The notes: generated by a model not told the origin, from the letters alone. A stretch of 60,941 nt of DNA from Syntrophomonadaceae bacterium (GCA_012728655.1 JAAYEQ010000018.1:1-60941); one strand, 5' to 3'; positions 36,912 to 46,825 are shown, counted from the first letter of the stretch. Translations and numbers: made by a program.

Positions 36912-36943
36912 AAAACGGATGCCGTTATTATGACATCCGTTTT
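36912..36943 (-). terminator. Hairpin terminator after hfq
   Basis: AAAACGGATG and CATCCGTTTT form a ten-base stem with a 12-base loop between the hfq stop and the spoVK-like gene. On the minus strand the stem itself ends with a T run. Confidence 0.7.
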
Positions 36944-36990
36944 AATAATCCTTAAATATACTACTCAAAACAGCCAGCAGTGGTTACACT

Positions 36991-37239
36991 TTATTCATCA
37001 TCACCCTTGTTGTCCATAGCCAGAATGCTTATCGGCTTTATGGGGGCAACGGTAGAAATGGCATGCTTGTATACCATCTGCTGCCGGCCATCCTGCTCCA
37101 CGATGGCGGTAAAGTTGTCAAAACCCTTAATCAATCCTTTTATTTGAAAACCGTTAACCAGGTATATCGTAACCGGTATCTTTTCTCTTCGGATCTGGTT
37201 CAAAAACGCATCTTGCATATTTAGTTGGTTCTTGGTCAC
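36991..37239 (-). CDS. hfq: RNA chaperone Hfq
   Basis: This Sm-like hexameric RNA-binding protein of 82 residues has the Sm1 segment [21 protein letters not shown] and the Sm2 motif [11 protein letters not shown] (YKHA). Q at the proximal RNA site is present. The GTG start follows an AGGAGGTAAC ribosome binding site. It follows miaA by 28 bases, as in most bacteria, and is probably cotranscribed with miaA. The acidic tail ends [11 protein letters not shown]. Confidence 0.96.
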   Translation of the reverse strand: MTKNQLNMQDAFLNQIRREKIPVTIYLVNGFQIKGLIKGFDNFTAIVEQDGRQQMVYKHAISTVAPIKPISILAMDNKGDDE

Positions 37240-37267
37240 TATGTTACCTCCTGTTTTGTGAACTTCG

Positions 37268-38212
37268 TTAACCTATTCTACAATCATCGATGAGAGTCCT
37301 CCTAAAATAGTCATATATTTGATGTATCAAGGCCTCTTCGTCAGTAGGTTTTGACAATTCCCACCAATTTATACGGTGGTCCTTCCTGAACCAGGTTAGC
37401 TGTCGCTTGGCATACCTCCTGGTATCACGCTTGATCTGGGCAACGGTATCCTCCCAGGACAGATCCCCCTCCAAATACCTGATTATCTGAGCATAGCCCA
37501 GGGCCTGCATAGAGTTGAGACCGGGGCCGTATCCGCGGGCCAGCAATCCCCGCACTTCTTCCAGTAAACCCCTCTCCAGCATGGAATCCACTCTTCGGTC
37601 CAGTTGCTCATAAAGCAGGGGGCGAGGCATGGTAATCCCAGCCACGGCCAGACGATACCGTCCGGGATTCTTCCTTTGCAGGGCGGAAAAAGGCTGTCCG
37701 GTTACCTGTATAACCTCCAGGGCGCGGACGATTCGTTTGCGGTCGTTGGGGCTGATCCTGCCGGCTGCTTCGGGATCCAAAGCCTCCAGCCTCCGGTGAA
37801 GAACCTGGTTGCCAAGCAGCTCGGCCTCCTCGTTGAGGGCCCGGCGAACCTCGGGTGTTGCTTTTATCGGGTACAGTTGGTAATCATCCACCACCACCTG
37901 GTAATAAAGTCCGGTACCACCCACCAGTACCGGGATCTTCCCGCGCTCGTTGATCTCCTCGATAAGCGGCTTAACCATTTTCTGATAGTCGGATACCGAA
38001 AACGGTTGGTCCGGGTCGCAGATATCGATCATATGGTGGGGTATGCCCATCATCTCACTTTCGGTAATCTTGGCCGTTCCCACATCCAATCCCCGGTAGA
38101 TCTGCATGGAATCGCAGGAGATCACCTCGATCCCCAGTAACTGTCCCACGCCGACTGCTATTCTGCTTTTGCCCACGCCGGTGGGGCCAACGATGGCTGC
38201 CAGCTTCAGCAT
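37268..38212 (-). CDS. miaA: tRNA dimethylallyltransferase MiaA
   Basis: This enzyme transfers a dimethylallyl group to A37 of tRNAs reading UNN codons, providing the substrate of MiaB encoded 9 kb upstream on the same strand. The P-loop is [14 protein letters not shown], with [37 protein letters not shown] and the C-terminal [19 protein letters not shown] precedes the ATG. Length of 314 residues is normal. Confidence 0.96.
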   Translation of the reverse strand: MLKLAAIVGPTGVGKSRIAVGVGQLLGIEVISCDSMQIYRGLDVGTAKITESEMMGIPHHMIDICDPDQPFSVSDYQKMVKPLIEEINERGKIPVLVGGTGLYYQVVVDDYQLYPIKATPEVRRALNEEAELLGNQVLHRRLEALDPEAAGRISPNDRKRIVRALEVIQVTGQPFSALQRKNPGRYRLAVAGITMPRPLLYEQLDRRVDSMLERGLLEEVRGLLARGYGPGLNSMQALGYAQIIRYLEGDLSWEDTVAQIKRDTRRYAKRQLTWFRKDHRINWWELSKPTDEEALIHQIYDYFRRTLIDDCRIG

Positions 38213-38258
38213 TTCTTTATTTCAACTGCCTCCTGCGCTAATTCCTCCGGAATTTTCA

Positions 38259-39044
38259 TTAAGATCCGGCTTCAATTATCCCATAGGCTATGTCTCTATG
38301 CTCCCCGGTGAAAACCGGTTTAAACCCCAGCCGCTCAAATTCGGTGCTGCCGACCCTTTCTTTTAATACCACTCGGCTCCTGCTCACCCGCAAGGCTTCC
38401 GCTATGGCTTCTTCAGTCAGAGGCCGGTGATCAGCCAGTTGCCTGAGCGGAGAAATCGCACAACTGCTTTTTATGGGATGTCGGAACATGGGATCAAAGT
38501 AGACAATGTCAAAGGAACGGGCGGGGAGTTGTTTCAACACTTCCAGATGATCGGCGCAGATTATTTCAATCCGGTCCATGGCCGCCTTGAGCCATGCCGG
38601 TCCCTTGGAATATTTCTTGATTCCCCAGCGGACTATGGCTGCAGTCACCGGTGAGGACTCCACCCCCACTATCCTGCCCTCATCTCCAACCACGAACGAA
38701 ACCACCAGGGCATCGGCGCCCAATCCCAGGGTGCAGTCCAGCACTTCCCATCCTCTTTTCAGTCCCATGGCTTCGATCATGGGGTCTGAATGTCCTTTGC
38801 GTATTTGAGAAACCCGATTTTTCCCCATGCTGGGATGATAGAAGAACCTCTCTCCACCCAGGTCGAGCACAGGCCCCTCCTGTTTCCAGACGATCACCCC
38901 GTCCGCCTCTTCCTCTGCCATTATGCGAGCTATACTGCGGTCTCTTCGCAGGACATAAGAAACACCGGCTTCGGCAGCAAACTGCATTAATTCCGGGTCA
39001 CCGGGGTTGCCGCTTCGAGTCTCGGTTGCCACATAACGTTTCAT
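38259..39044 (-). CDS. Class I SAM-dependent methyltransferase (RsmJ-like)
   Basis: This is a predicted methyltransferase of 261 residues. The SAM-binding glycine loop is DCTLGLGADAL, followed by acidic GVESSP, and the catalytic segment is FDIVYFDPMFRHP, an (N/D)PxF-type motif used on base amino groups. The C-terminal strand has VVLKERVGSTEF. Similarity to RsmJ suggests a guanine-N2 of rRNA, but this is not certain. The start directly follows the mutL stop and uses AAAAGGTGA. It lies between mutL and miaA. Confidence 0.85.
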   Translation of the reverse strand: MKRYVATETRSGNPGDPELMQFAAEAGVSYVLRRDRSIARIMAEEEADGVIVWKQEGPVLDLGGERFFYHPSMGKNRVSQIRKGHSDPMIEAMGLKRGWEVLDCTLGLGADALVVSFVVGDEGRIVGVESSPVTAAIVRWGIKKYSKGPAWLKAAMDRIEIICADHLEVLKQLPARSFDIVYFDPMFRHPIKSSCAISPLRQLADHRPLTEEAIAEALRVSRSRVVLKERVGSTEFERLGFKPVFTGEHRDIAYGIIEAGS

Positions 39045-39055
39045 TATATACGGTA

Positions 39056-40756
39056 TCACCTTTTCAGTAAGCGCTCGATTTCGGTTCGATCTATGGTATA
39101 ACAAACCGGCCGGCCATGGGGACAAAAGTTGCGGTTCTCTGTAACCGCCCATTTGCCGATTAACTCTATTATCTCCCGCTCTTGCAGCCTCTGCCCTGCT
39201 TTCACCGCACCCTTGCAGGCCAGAATCTTTAAACCGCTGTCAAGAACGGCCTCCTCGCTCAGCGCTTGGTCCTGCCAGGCCTCAAGGATCTCCATCAATG
39301 CTTCCACCTCACCTCCGACCGTCATCGCCGGCATTGAGCGCACAACCACCGTCCTCTCTCCCAGCCGGTTCAGGTGATAGCCCAATTCAGCCAGATGATC
39401 AATACGGGCCTCAACCAGCCTCAGCAGATCGGGCTGAAGCTCCAGGGCCACCGGAACCGCCAGTTCCTGGCATAACCTCTCCGCCGGGTTTGCTATCAAA
39501 CGGTTGTAGAGCAGCCTTTCATGGGCGGCATGCTGGTCTATTATGCTGAGATTCCCGTCGATCTCACAAATCAGGTAGGAGTCCTGCCATTGACCGTACA
39601 CCTTGATGGGCGGTGTTCTCTCATCCGTGGTCTCAAACAACAGCAGATCGTCATGTAGAACCGGTTGAGCTTGATAACCGCTGTTGTTCGATATGTATGG
39701 GGATGATACCGGCGCCCTTATCTCCGATGCCGGCTCATGGTAAAGATAGGTCTCCGCCGTTGTAACCGGGTCGGCGATCTTCAACAATTCCTGTCGTACC
39801 GCGGTCTTTAAGGCCGTATAGACCGTTTTCTCATCGTGGAAGCGAACCTCCGCCTTTTGCGGATGGACGTTTACATCCACCTGTTTGTGGGGTATGGTCA
39901 GGAATATAATCCCCACCGGGCGTTCCCTGCTTACGAGCATTCCCTGGTAGGCGTCTTCCAGGGACGCCGACAGCATGGAATTTCTCACCACCCGGGAGTT
40001 AACCGCGAAAATCTGACCCTTCCGGTTCTTGCGCGTAAGATCCGGCCTGCCGATAAGTCCGCTGACCTTTATGTCTCCATATTGAAACTCAATATCCAGG
40101 AGTCGGCGGGTGAAATCACCGCCGAAAATAGCCAGGACCGCCTCCCGCAGATCCCCGTTCCCGCTGGTCATAAACACCATCCGGTGTTCATTACGGAAAC
40201 AGAAGCTGATTTCGGGGTGGGAGAGAGCCAGCCTGACTACGGTGTCATAGACGTGATTGCCCTCTGTTACCGGAGATTTTAGAAATTTCCGGCGCGCCGG
40301 GGTATTAAAAAACAGGTTTCTCACAATTACGGTGGTTCCAGGGGGGACCGGTGCCGGTTGACATGAAACTACTTGTCCTCCCTCCACTCGGATACAATTC
40401 CCTCCATCCCCGGCATTGCTGCATAACTCTACCCGGGATACCGCGGCGATACTGGAGAGCGCTTCCCCTCGAAACCCCATGCTCTCCACTGAAAACAGGT
40501 CATCCTCGGTTTCCAGCTTGCTGGTGGCATGCCGGGCAAAGGCCAAAACCAAATCGTCCTCTTCGATTCCCGCACCGTTGTCGGATACCTGGATGTAATC
40601 AATTCCCCCGTTCCTGATCTCGATTTCCAGACAGGTACTGCCGGCATCGATACCGTTTTCCACCAGTTCTTTAACCACCGAGGCCGGTCGTTCAACCACT
40701 TCCCCGGCGGCAATCTTGTCGATCAAGTGTTGGTCCAGGAGTTTGATCTTACTCAA
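39056..40756 (-). CDS. mutL: DNA mismatch repair protein MutL
   Basis: This is the GHKL ATPase and endonuclease partner of MutS. The N-terminal part has DKIAAGEVVERPASVVKELVENGIDAG, DNGAGIE, RHATSKL and MGFRGEAL. The C-terminal dimerisation domain contains DQHAAHERLLY (metal-binding DQHAxxER of the endonuclease type), ACKGAVKAGQ and FCPHGRPVC. The TTG start is supported by GAAGGA 8 bases upstream and by the usual SKIKLLD beginning; the frame stays open upstream over the 3' end of the deacetylase gene but is not coding there. Confidence 0.95.
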   Translation of the reverse strand: MSKIKLLDQHLIDKIAAGEVVERPASVVKELVENGIDAGSTCLEIEIRNGGIDYIQVSDNGAGIEEDDLVLAFARHATSKLETEDDLFSVESMGFRGEALSSIAAVSRVELCSNAGDGGNCIRVEGGQVVSCQPAPVPPGTTVIVRNLFFNTPARRKFLKSPVTEGNHVYDTVVRLALSHPEISFCFRNEHRMVFMTSGNGDLREAVLAIFGGDFTRRLLDIEFQYGDIKVSGLIGRPDLTRKNRKGQIFAVNSRVVRNSMLSASLEDAYQGMLVSRERPVGIIFLTIPHKQVDVNVHPQKAEVRFHDEKTVYTALKTAVRQELLKIADPVTTAETYLYHEPASEIRAPVSSPYISNNSGYQAQPVLHDDLLLFETTDERTPPIKVYGQWQDSYLICEIDGNLSIIDQHAAHERLLYNRLIANPAERLCQELAVPVALELQPDLLRLVEARIDHLAELGYHLNRLGERTVVVRSMPAMTVGGEVEALMEILEAWQDQALSEEAVLDSGLKILACKGAVKAGQRLQEREIIELIGKWAVTENRNFCPHGRPVCYTIDRTEIERLLKR

Positions 40757-42101
40757 TGTTGAATTCCTTCCTCGTCTGGCATTCATAACGCAAAAAACGG
40801 TCATTGCTCTTATCCTGCAGGTAGATAAATTCATGCCGGTCATGCCTCTTCTTTATGGCTTCATAATGCTCGTTGGCATCCCGAACGCATATTGGGCAGG
40901 CCTGCCACGGTATGCTCACACAGCAGACCCGGTTCTCAAATCCGCTGGCAAACCGAGCCAGGGAGTCGATGGTCAAATAGCCGGGGCAGGTCGGGCACAG
41001 ACGCAGGGTTTCCAACTGCTGTTCCCGTACGTTATCGGTATCATAGTATATATACTTATGTCGCTGGTAGAATTTCTCTCTGGTATTGCGGGCGTTTTCC
41101 ACCAGCTTATCGCGGTCCCTCCAGGTCTTTTGCAGGACTTCGATAATCTGTTTGATGATCTCCATCCCCTTCCTGCTCTCCTGGGCGAGACCCGGGTCAT
41201 AGTCCGGTTCATACAGGTACTGATAATCGATCCCGGCCATGGCCATGATTATTCCCATGTTAATGTAAGGGAGTGCCGTTTCCACCGAATAACCCCCTTC
41301 CAGAACGGCTATGTCCGGTGCCAGGCGCCGATTAAGCTCGGCGTAGCCGCGGGCGGTAAATCTCATATTGGCCAGGGGATCGGTATAATGGTTATCCTGC
41401 CCGGCCGAATTGACCACCAGTTCCGGGTTAAACTCTTTCAAAACCGGCAGGACCAAATGGTCCAGGACGTAAAGAATCCCCTGATCGCCGGTCCCGGGCG
41501 GCAGCGGTACGTTCAGGGTATAACCCTGGGCCAGAGGGCCGCCGATCTCATTGGTAAAACCGGTGCCGGGGTATAGGGTGCGCCCGTCCTGGTGAAAAGA
41601 AATGAACAGGACGTCAGGATCGTGCCAGAATATCTCCTGGGTCCCGTCGCCGTGGTGAACATCGGTGTCCACAATGGCTATCCGTTTAACATTGTAACGG
41701 TGCCGCAGGTAATCCACCATTATGGCCTCGTTGTTGATGTTGCAGAATCCTCGATTCCCGTGGGAAACCCGCATGGAGTGGTGGCCGGGCGGGCGTACCA
41801 GGGCAAACCCGTTCCTTATCTCTCCCCGCATCAAGGCGTCGGCAATGGTCAGAGCACCGCCGCAGGAAATGCGATGGGCATCGGTTGCCTGATCCCGCAC
41901 GGTGGGCACGCAGAAATGGGTGCGGGCGACATCCCTGTCGGTGGCCATCTGCGGTTGGTATTCCGTAATCTGAGGCAGGTCCATAATGCCCTCCTCAAAT
42001 ATCTGATCCCGGGTATAAAGCAACCGCTCTTCCCGTTCGGGATGGGTGGGTGAAATCGCCCAGTCAAAAGCCGGGAAAAATACCAAACCGGTCGGTTTCA
42101 T
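40749..42101 (-). CDS. Histone deacetylase-family (arginase/deacetylase fold) protein with cysteine-rich C-terminal extension
   Basis: This zinc hydrolase is related to AcuC and acetylpolyamine amidohydrolases. The catalytic blocks are FALVRPPGHHSMR (two histidines), IAIVDTDVHHGDGTQ (zinc ligands) and VNSAGQDNHYTDP. LEGGYSVE closes the domain near residue 290. A further ~140 residues follow that the core family lacks, with a helical segment, LRLCPTCPGYL and later VCCVSIPWQACPIC, suggesting a zinc ribbon or metal site. It overlaps the hydantoinase-like gene by ATGA and mutL by 8 bases, inside the mutS-mutL operon. The substrate (acetyl-lysine, polyamine or other) is unknown. Confidence 0.85.
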   Translation of the reverse strand: MKPTGLVFFPAFDWAISPTHPEREERLLYTRDQIFEEGIMDLPQITEYQPQMATDRDVARTHFCVPTVRDQATDAHRISCGGALTIADALMRGEIRNGFALVRPPGHHSMRVSHGNRGFCNINNEAIMVDYLRHRYNVKRIAIVDTDVHHGDGTQEIFWHDPDVLFISFHQDGRTLYPGTGFTNEIGGPLAQGYTLNVPLPPGTGDQGILYVLDHLVLPVLKEFNPELVVNSAGQDNHYTDPLANMRFTARGYAELNRRLAPDIAVLEGGYSVETALPYINMGIIMAMAGIDYQYLYEPDYDPGLAQESRKGMEIIKQIIEVLQKTWRDRDKLVENARNTREKFYQRHKYIYYDTDNVREQQLETLRLCPTCPGYLTIDSLARFASGFENRVCCVSIPWQACPICVRDANEHYEAIKKRHDRHEFIYLQDKSNDRFLRYECQTRKEFNIE

Positions 42102-43771
42102 ATTTTCACCCCCTTAAATCCCTTGATAACACCCGGTGAAATGGTTATCCCCACATCAAATATACGACCGGAAGTCGTCCAGCCGCGGATGACGTTGAAC
42201 TGTTCCTCCAGGAAGAATTCCCGCTCGGAAAAGTAGTCCGCCATCCCTTTTTCTTCAGCCAGGAACTTGAGTTCCTTTTCGCTCAATTCCTTGATATCCT
42301 TCATCTGGATCCGGCCCAAATTGGGAAGTTTTTTCACCTGACCGTCCGTGCTGTAGGTGCCGGTCTGGGTATCGGCATGAAGTGTGAGCTGCAGTGTCGG
42401 CCGGGCTACCACTGCTCCCAGAGCATTGCCCACGGCTGAAAGCCGGGTAACAAATCCCTGACATCCCATGCGGGATGCCAGCCGCGGGATAACGATTGCT
42501 GCCGGTGCCCCAATGCCAACCACCCGGTCCAGTTTGACCCGGCGGCGGTTTACTATCTCCCAAACCCGGTAGGCCGGTTCCTGCTCCCAACTGCGCATCA
42601 TCTCCTGTATATTCCGGCAAAGCATATCTATGAATTCTTCGACCACCGCCCGGGCGAGGTCGGCAACCTTGGTCTCATCCTTCACCAGACCTGCCATGGC
42701 CCGGTACGACAGTTCCGGATCTCCCAGCTTTCTTCCCTCCAGGAGGTTGAAGGCATCGGTGGGAGTGGGTGCGGGGCCGCCAAAACAGGCAGCATCGCCC
42801 TTGCGGTCGGGTCCAATTGTGATCCTGCCATCCTGGATTCTGATTACGCTGTCACCGCCAAGAGCCACGGACCTTACGGCCAGAGCTTTCACATGTGTAT
42901 ACCGCCCTCCCAGCTTGGCACCTTTGGAGGCGTGCAGCGGTTCACCCTGCAGTATGAATGACAGATCGGTCGTGGTCCCGCCAATATCTACTACCACCGA
43001 AGTCTTGTCATCCATAGTGAGGGCAAAGGCTCCCATGGTGCTGGCAGCCGGGCCGGAAAAGGCGGTTTGACACGGCATTTGACGGGATGCGTCCAGGCTC
43101 ATGGTGCCGCCGTCCGCTTTCATTATTTCAATCGGAGCCGTGATCTGGCGGGCTCTGATTACCTTTTCGATCTCATCTGCAAACCGCGACCAATGTTCGC
43201 GGGTGATCAGAGTATAATAGGTCGTAACAGCACGACGCGGGAAATTAAGTTCACCCGATACCCGGTGGCCCATCAGGATGTCGAGATCGGGGTATTCGTT
43301 ATGAATTATCGAAGCCACCTGCTCTTCCTGTGAGGGATTGCGCTGAGAAAACTTGCCCACCACCGCCACCTTCCTGATCCCCGCCTGCTTTATCTTGCGG
43401 GCGGTTTCCCGCACCTCGCTGCGGTTGATGGGTGTAATCTCTCTTCCCCGAAAATCGATTCCACCTTGCAATACGTAGTAATTGTCCGCCAAACGCAATT
43501 CGTAGGGATTGAGGCCGGAGCCGGGAATGACTACCAGAGCGGCCTTTTCCAGTTGACCGGTTGCCAGCAGATTGGTTATCAAAGTAGTGCTGAGAACGAT
43601 CCGCTCCACCTCGCGGCCGGACCCCTGCGGCAAGAGTTCATCGATTACCGCCTCAATCGTTTCCTGCAAACGCCCGGTATCGGTACGCCGCTTGCACCAC
43701 CTGACAACTTCACCGTCGGCCAAAACCACACCGTCGGTGAAAGTACCGCCTACATCAATGCCAACCAGCAT
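42098..43771 (-). CDS. Hydantoinase/oxoprolinase-type protein (HyuA-like)
   Basis: This actin-like-fold ATPase of 557 residues begins VGIDVGGTFTDGVVL, with TLITNLLATGQ, VVVDIGGTTTDLSFIL and PAATVIPR-like later motifs (PAAIVIPRLASRMG). HyuA proteins normally open 5-oxoproline or hydantoin rings together with HyuB, but no hyuB gene is nearby, so function as a stand-alone enzyme is uncertain. The ATG at 43771 is preceded by GAGGAGGTGA. It is inserted between mutS and the deacetylase-like gene with 4-base overlap to the latter, an unusual location. Confidence 0.85.
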   Translation of the reverse strand: MLVGIDVGGTFTDGVVLADGEVVRWCKRRTDTGRLQETIEAVIDELLPQGSGREVERIVLSTTLITNLLATGQLEKAALVVIPGSGLNPYELRLADNYYVLQGGIDFRGREITPINRSEVRETARKIKQAGIRKVAVVGKFSQRNPSQEEQVASIIHNEYPDLDILMGHRVSGELNFPRRAVTTYYTLITREHWSRFADEIEKVIRARQITAPIEIMKADGGTMSLDASRQMPCQTAFSGPAASTMGAFALTMDDKTSVVVDIGGTTTDLSFILQGEPLHASKGAKLGGRYTHVKALAVRSVALGGDSVIRIQDGRITIGPDRKGDAACFGGPAPTPTDAFNLLEGRKLGDPELSYRAMAGLVKDETKVADLARAVVEEFIDMLCRNIQEMMRSWEQEPAYRVWEIVNRRRVKLDRVVGIGAPAAIVIPRLASRMGCQGFVTRLSAVGNALGAVVARPTLQLTLHADTQTGTYSTDGQVKKLPNLGRIQMKDIKELSEKELKFLAEEKGMADYFSEREFFLEEQFNVIRGWTTSGRIFDVGITISPGVIKGFKGVKI

Positions 43772-43776
43772 ACAAG

Positions 43777-46365
43777 TCACCTCCTCGATCGTATCCGCTG
43801 CCTATCCGAAGGGCCGAGCATCTGTTGCCATTCGTGGATCAGGTTGAGTGCTTCCAGCGGCGTCAGGCTGTTGATATCCACAGATTTAATGGCCTCGATA
43901 ACCGGATCTTCTACATCTGCAAATAGAGACATCTGCTGCGGGACCGGTTTGGGTTTCTTAACCTCCAGGGTATCAAGTATCTGTTCCGCGCGCTGGGTAA
44001 CCGCCGGCGGCAGCCCTGCCAACTTGGCCACATGAATTCCGTAACTCTTATCCGCTTTCCCGGGCAGCACCTTGTGCAGGAATATAACATCATCTCCGCT
44101 CTCTTTCACCGAAACGCAGAGATTGAAAACCCCCGGGAACTTGTCCAAATCCGTCAACTCGTGATAATGGGTGGCAAACAAGACTCTAACGCCCTCAATG
44201 TTTACCAGGTATTCGGCCAGGGCACGGGCAATGCTCATCCCGTCATAGGTGCTGGTTCCCCGACCCACCTCGTCCAGGATAATCAGACTGCGAGAGGTGG
44301 CATTTCTAAGTATGTTGGCCACCTCATTCATCTCCACCATGAAAGTGCTCTTTCCGCTGCTGAGATCGTCACTTGCTCCCACCCGGGTAAAGATATGGTC
44401 GGCCAGGCCGATTTCAGCTTCCTCCGCCGGCACGAAACTGCCCATCTGGGCCATGATCACGATCAAGGCCACCTGGCGCAAAAATGTGCTCTTTCCTCCC
44501 ATATTGGGCCCGGTGACAATACCTATCCTGGGCCCTTCCGGATCCAGGTCGGCATCGTTGGGAATGAACCTGGATCTGCCCAGGTAATGCTCCACCACCG
44601 GATGCCTGCCGCCCCGGATGCGTATCGGCCCGGAGGAATGAACCGACGGACGGCGGTAGCGGTTTTCAAAGGCTGCCTGGGCCAATGAAGCCAGAGCGTC
44701 TATCTGGGCAATTTGCTGGGATAATTTCTGGATTTCCTCGATATCATTCTGCAGTGACTGTTTTATAGCGGCGAATAATTCCTGTTCCAGGGCGATTAAA
44801 CGTTCCTTGGCTCCTAAGACTTCATTCTCGTATCTTTTCAAATCCTCGGTTATGTAACGTTCAGCATTTACCAGGGTCTGTTTTCGTATGTAATCGGCGG
44901 GCACCTGACTCAGGTTGGCCTTGGTTACTTCCAGGTAATAACCAAAAACCCGGTTGTACCCGACCTTCAACGATTTTATCCCGGTACGTTCCTTCTCCGC
45001 CTGCTCGTACTCCAGCAGCCATTTCTCACCCTTAAAGGCAATCTGGCGGAGTTTGTCGACTTCCGGATGGTAACCTTCTTTTATTGTACCACCATCACGC
45101 AAGTTGGCCGGAGCGTTGTCGTCGATGGCGCTCGCAATCAGTTGCCGGGTCGCCTCCATCTCGTTCAGACAGAAAAGCTCGCTCAACATTCGACTCCGGA
45201 ACTCGGATCCCATTTTTTTGAGAACCGGGATCTCCTCCAGCGAGGCTTTAAGCGCCAGGAGCTCCCGGGGATTTACTACTCCGGCTCCGATCTTGCCGCC
45301 AATCCTTTCGATATCGCGCAGCCGCTGCAGGATCGACTGCACCTCTTCACGGTATTCGCGCCGTTCCAGCAGCTCTTCCACCGCATCCAGCCGGTCATTA
45401 ATCATAGCGGGGTCCAGAAGGGGCTGTTCCAGCCAGGACCGCAGCTTCCTGCGCCCCATGGGGGAACGGGTGCGGTCCAATACCGCCAGCAAAGTGCCGT
45501 CCCGTTTGCCGTCCCGCAGGTTGGCGGTCAGTTCGAGATTGCTGCGGCTGGCCCGGTCCAATCCCAGGTAGTCTGACATGCGGTAGATGCAGATGCGCTG
45601 CAGTTGGTTCATGACCCCTCGCTGGGTCTCTTCAATGAATCCAAGCAGGGCTCCGGCGGCTGACGATGCCTCCCGCCTTTCTTTGAGCAGGTTTATGGCA
45701 TCAGAATCGTTACCGAAGTATTTCTCCAGCTTCGGATAAGCTTTCTCCTGGGAGAAATGCACGGGATCGACTTCGGTAACCAGGATCCAGGGAAACTCGT
45801 CCCCCAACATGCTTTGGACCTCCTGGCTGCTCCACATCGGCACCAGGCACTCGGCCGGTCTGATCCGGGCAACCTCGTCCATTAAGCCTGCCCGCACCCT
45901 GGTACCGGATAACTGACAGGCTCCAAATTCTCCGGTTAGGAGATCCACATAAGCAAACCCGGCAGTTTCCTCGTTTAAAACCAGCGCCGCCAGGAAGTTG
46001 TTGTCCTCGGTCAGCCAGGTCTCATCAAGGGCCGTACCCGGTGTGACCACCCTTGTTACCTCCCGCTGCACTATTCCTTTGGCCTGCCGGGGATCTTCCA
46101 CCTGATCGCATATGGCCACCCGGTATCCTCGATCCAGGAGACGTTTTATATAGGTGTTCGCCGAATGATACGGTACACCGCACATGGGAATTCGGTGCTG
46201 TCCGCTTTCCCGGGCGGTCAGTACGATATCCAATTCCCGGGATGCAATCTCCGCATCCTCAAAAAACATCTCGTAAAAGTCTCCAAGCCTGAAAAAGAGT
46301 ATGCAGTCGGCATACTCTTTTTTTATCCTCCGGTATTGTTCTATCATCGGGGTGAATCCGCTCAT
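43777..46365 (-). CDS. mutS: DNA mismatch repair protein MutS
   Basis: This mismatch-recognition ATPase has 862 residues. The N-terminal domain has LFFRLGDFYEMFFEDA, which contains the Phe-x-Glu mismatch wedge. The connector, lever and clamp domains follow. The ATPase has VTGPNMGGKSTFLRQVALI, DLSSGKSTFMVEMNEV, LIILDEVGRGTSTYDG and FATHYHELTDL. GGAGGC precedes the ATG. It lies after the ymcA-like gene as in B. subtilis. Confidence 0.96.
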   Translation of the reverse strand: MSGFTPMIEQYRRIKKEYADCILFFRLGDFYEMFFEDAEIASRELDIVLTARESGQHRIPMCGVPYHSANTYIKRLLDRGYRVAICDQVEDPRQAKGIVQREVTRVVTPGTALDETWLTEDNNFLAALVLNEETAGFAYVDLLTGEFGACQLSGTRVRAGLMDEVARIRPAECLVPMWSSQEVQSMLGDEFPWILVTEVDPVHFSQEKAYPKLEKYFGNDSDAINLLKERREASSAAGALLGFIEETQRGVMNQLQRICIYRMSDYLGLDRASRSNLELTANLRDGKRDGTLLAVLDRTRSPMGRRKLRSWLEQPLLDPAMINDRLDAVEELLERREYREEVQSILQRLRDIERIGGKIGAGVVNPRELLALKASLEEIPVLKKMGSEFRSRMLSELFCLNEMEATRQLIASAIDDNAPANLRDGGTIKEGYHPEVDKLRQIAFKGEKWLLEYEQAEKERTGIKSLKVGYNRVFGYYLEVTKANLSQVPADYIRKQTLVNAERYITEDLKRYENEVLGAKERLIALEQELFAAIKQSLQNDIEEIQKLSQQIAQIDALASLAQAAFENRYRRPSVHSSGPIRIRGGRHPVVEHYLGRSRFIPNDADLDPEGPRIGIVTGPNMGGKSTFLRQVALIVIMAQMGSFVPAEEAEIGLADHIFTRVGASDDLSSGKSTFMVEMNEVANILRNATSRSLIILDEVGRGTSTYDGMSIARALAEYLVNIEGVRVLFATHYHELTDLDKFPGVFNLCVSVKESGDDVIFLHKVLPGKADKSYGIHVAKLAGLPPAVTQRAEQILDTLEVKKPKPVPQQMSLFADVEDPVIEAIKSVDINSLTPLEALNLIHEWQQMLGPSDRQRIRSRR

Positions 46366-46417
46366 TCCGGTGCCTCCACGCAAGTGGTCGTGAGTTTCCG
46401 CTGTCGCTCACCCCGGG

Positions 46418-46804
46418 CTAGAAACAGGAACTGCCGCAGTCGCCGCAGCTGCCCCCACAGCCCGGACCTCCGCTGATAGCTTGATCAAGAGCAAAATAGA
46501 CCCCGTTCATGAGATTGCTAAACTTCTCCTGTGCATCGAACAATCCTTTGATCAGAGGATTGTTGTACATCCTTTCCTCCAGATCATGAAGATATTGCTG
46601 CTCCTCATCGGGAATCTCCTGTCCGGCTTCCATTTTCTTTATCGCTTCGGCCCGGGCTTCCTGGAACTCCTGCAGCAAGGCCACCGCATCCGCATCCCTC
46701 ATAACCTTGGAGCGGCTCTCCTGAAAATTCTGGTACTCTTCACTTTCGGATATAGTAGTCCCCAGGTGGTAGGCCATACTGATTATCTCCACACGATCTT
46801 TCAT
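46418..46804 (-). CDS. YlbF/YmcA-family protein with cysteine-rich tail
   Basis: This helical protein of 128 residues belongs to the YlbF/YmcA (Ric) family, located between miaB and mutS exactly where B. subtilis has ymcA. The body is a three-to-four-helix bundle (LGTTISESEEYQNFQES, LLQEFQEARAEAIKKME). The tail contains Cys116, 120, 123 and 127 in GCGGSCGDCGSSCF. In Bacillus the Ric complex binds iron-sulfur clusters and works with RNase Y, which is encoded elsewhere in this window. AAGGAGGTA precedes the ATG. Confidence 0.85.
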   Translation of the reverse strand: MKDRVEIISMAYHLGTTISESEEYQNFQESRSKVMRDADAVALLQEFQEARAEAIKKMEAGQEIPDEEQQYLHDLEERMYNNPLIKGLFDAQEKFSNLMNGVYFALDQAISGGPGCGGSCGDCGSSCF

Positions 46805-46825
46805 TTTTATATACCTCCTTGAATA

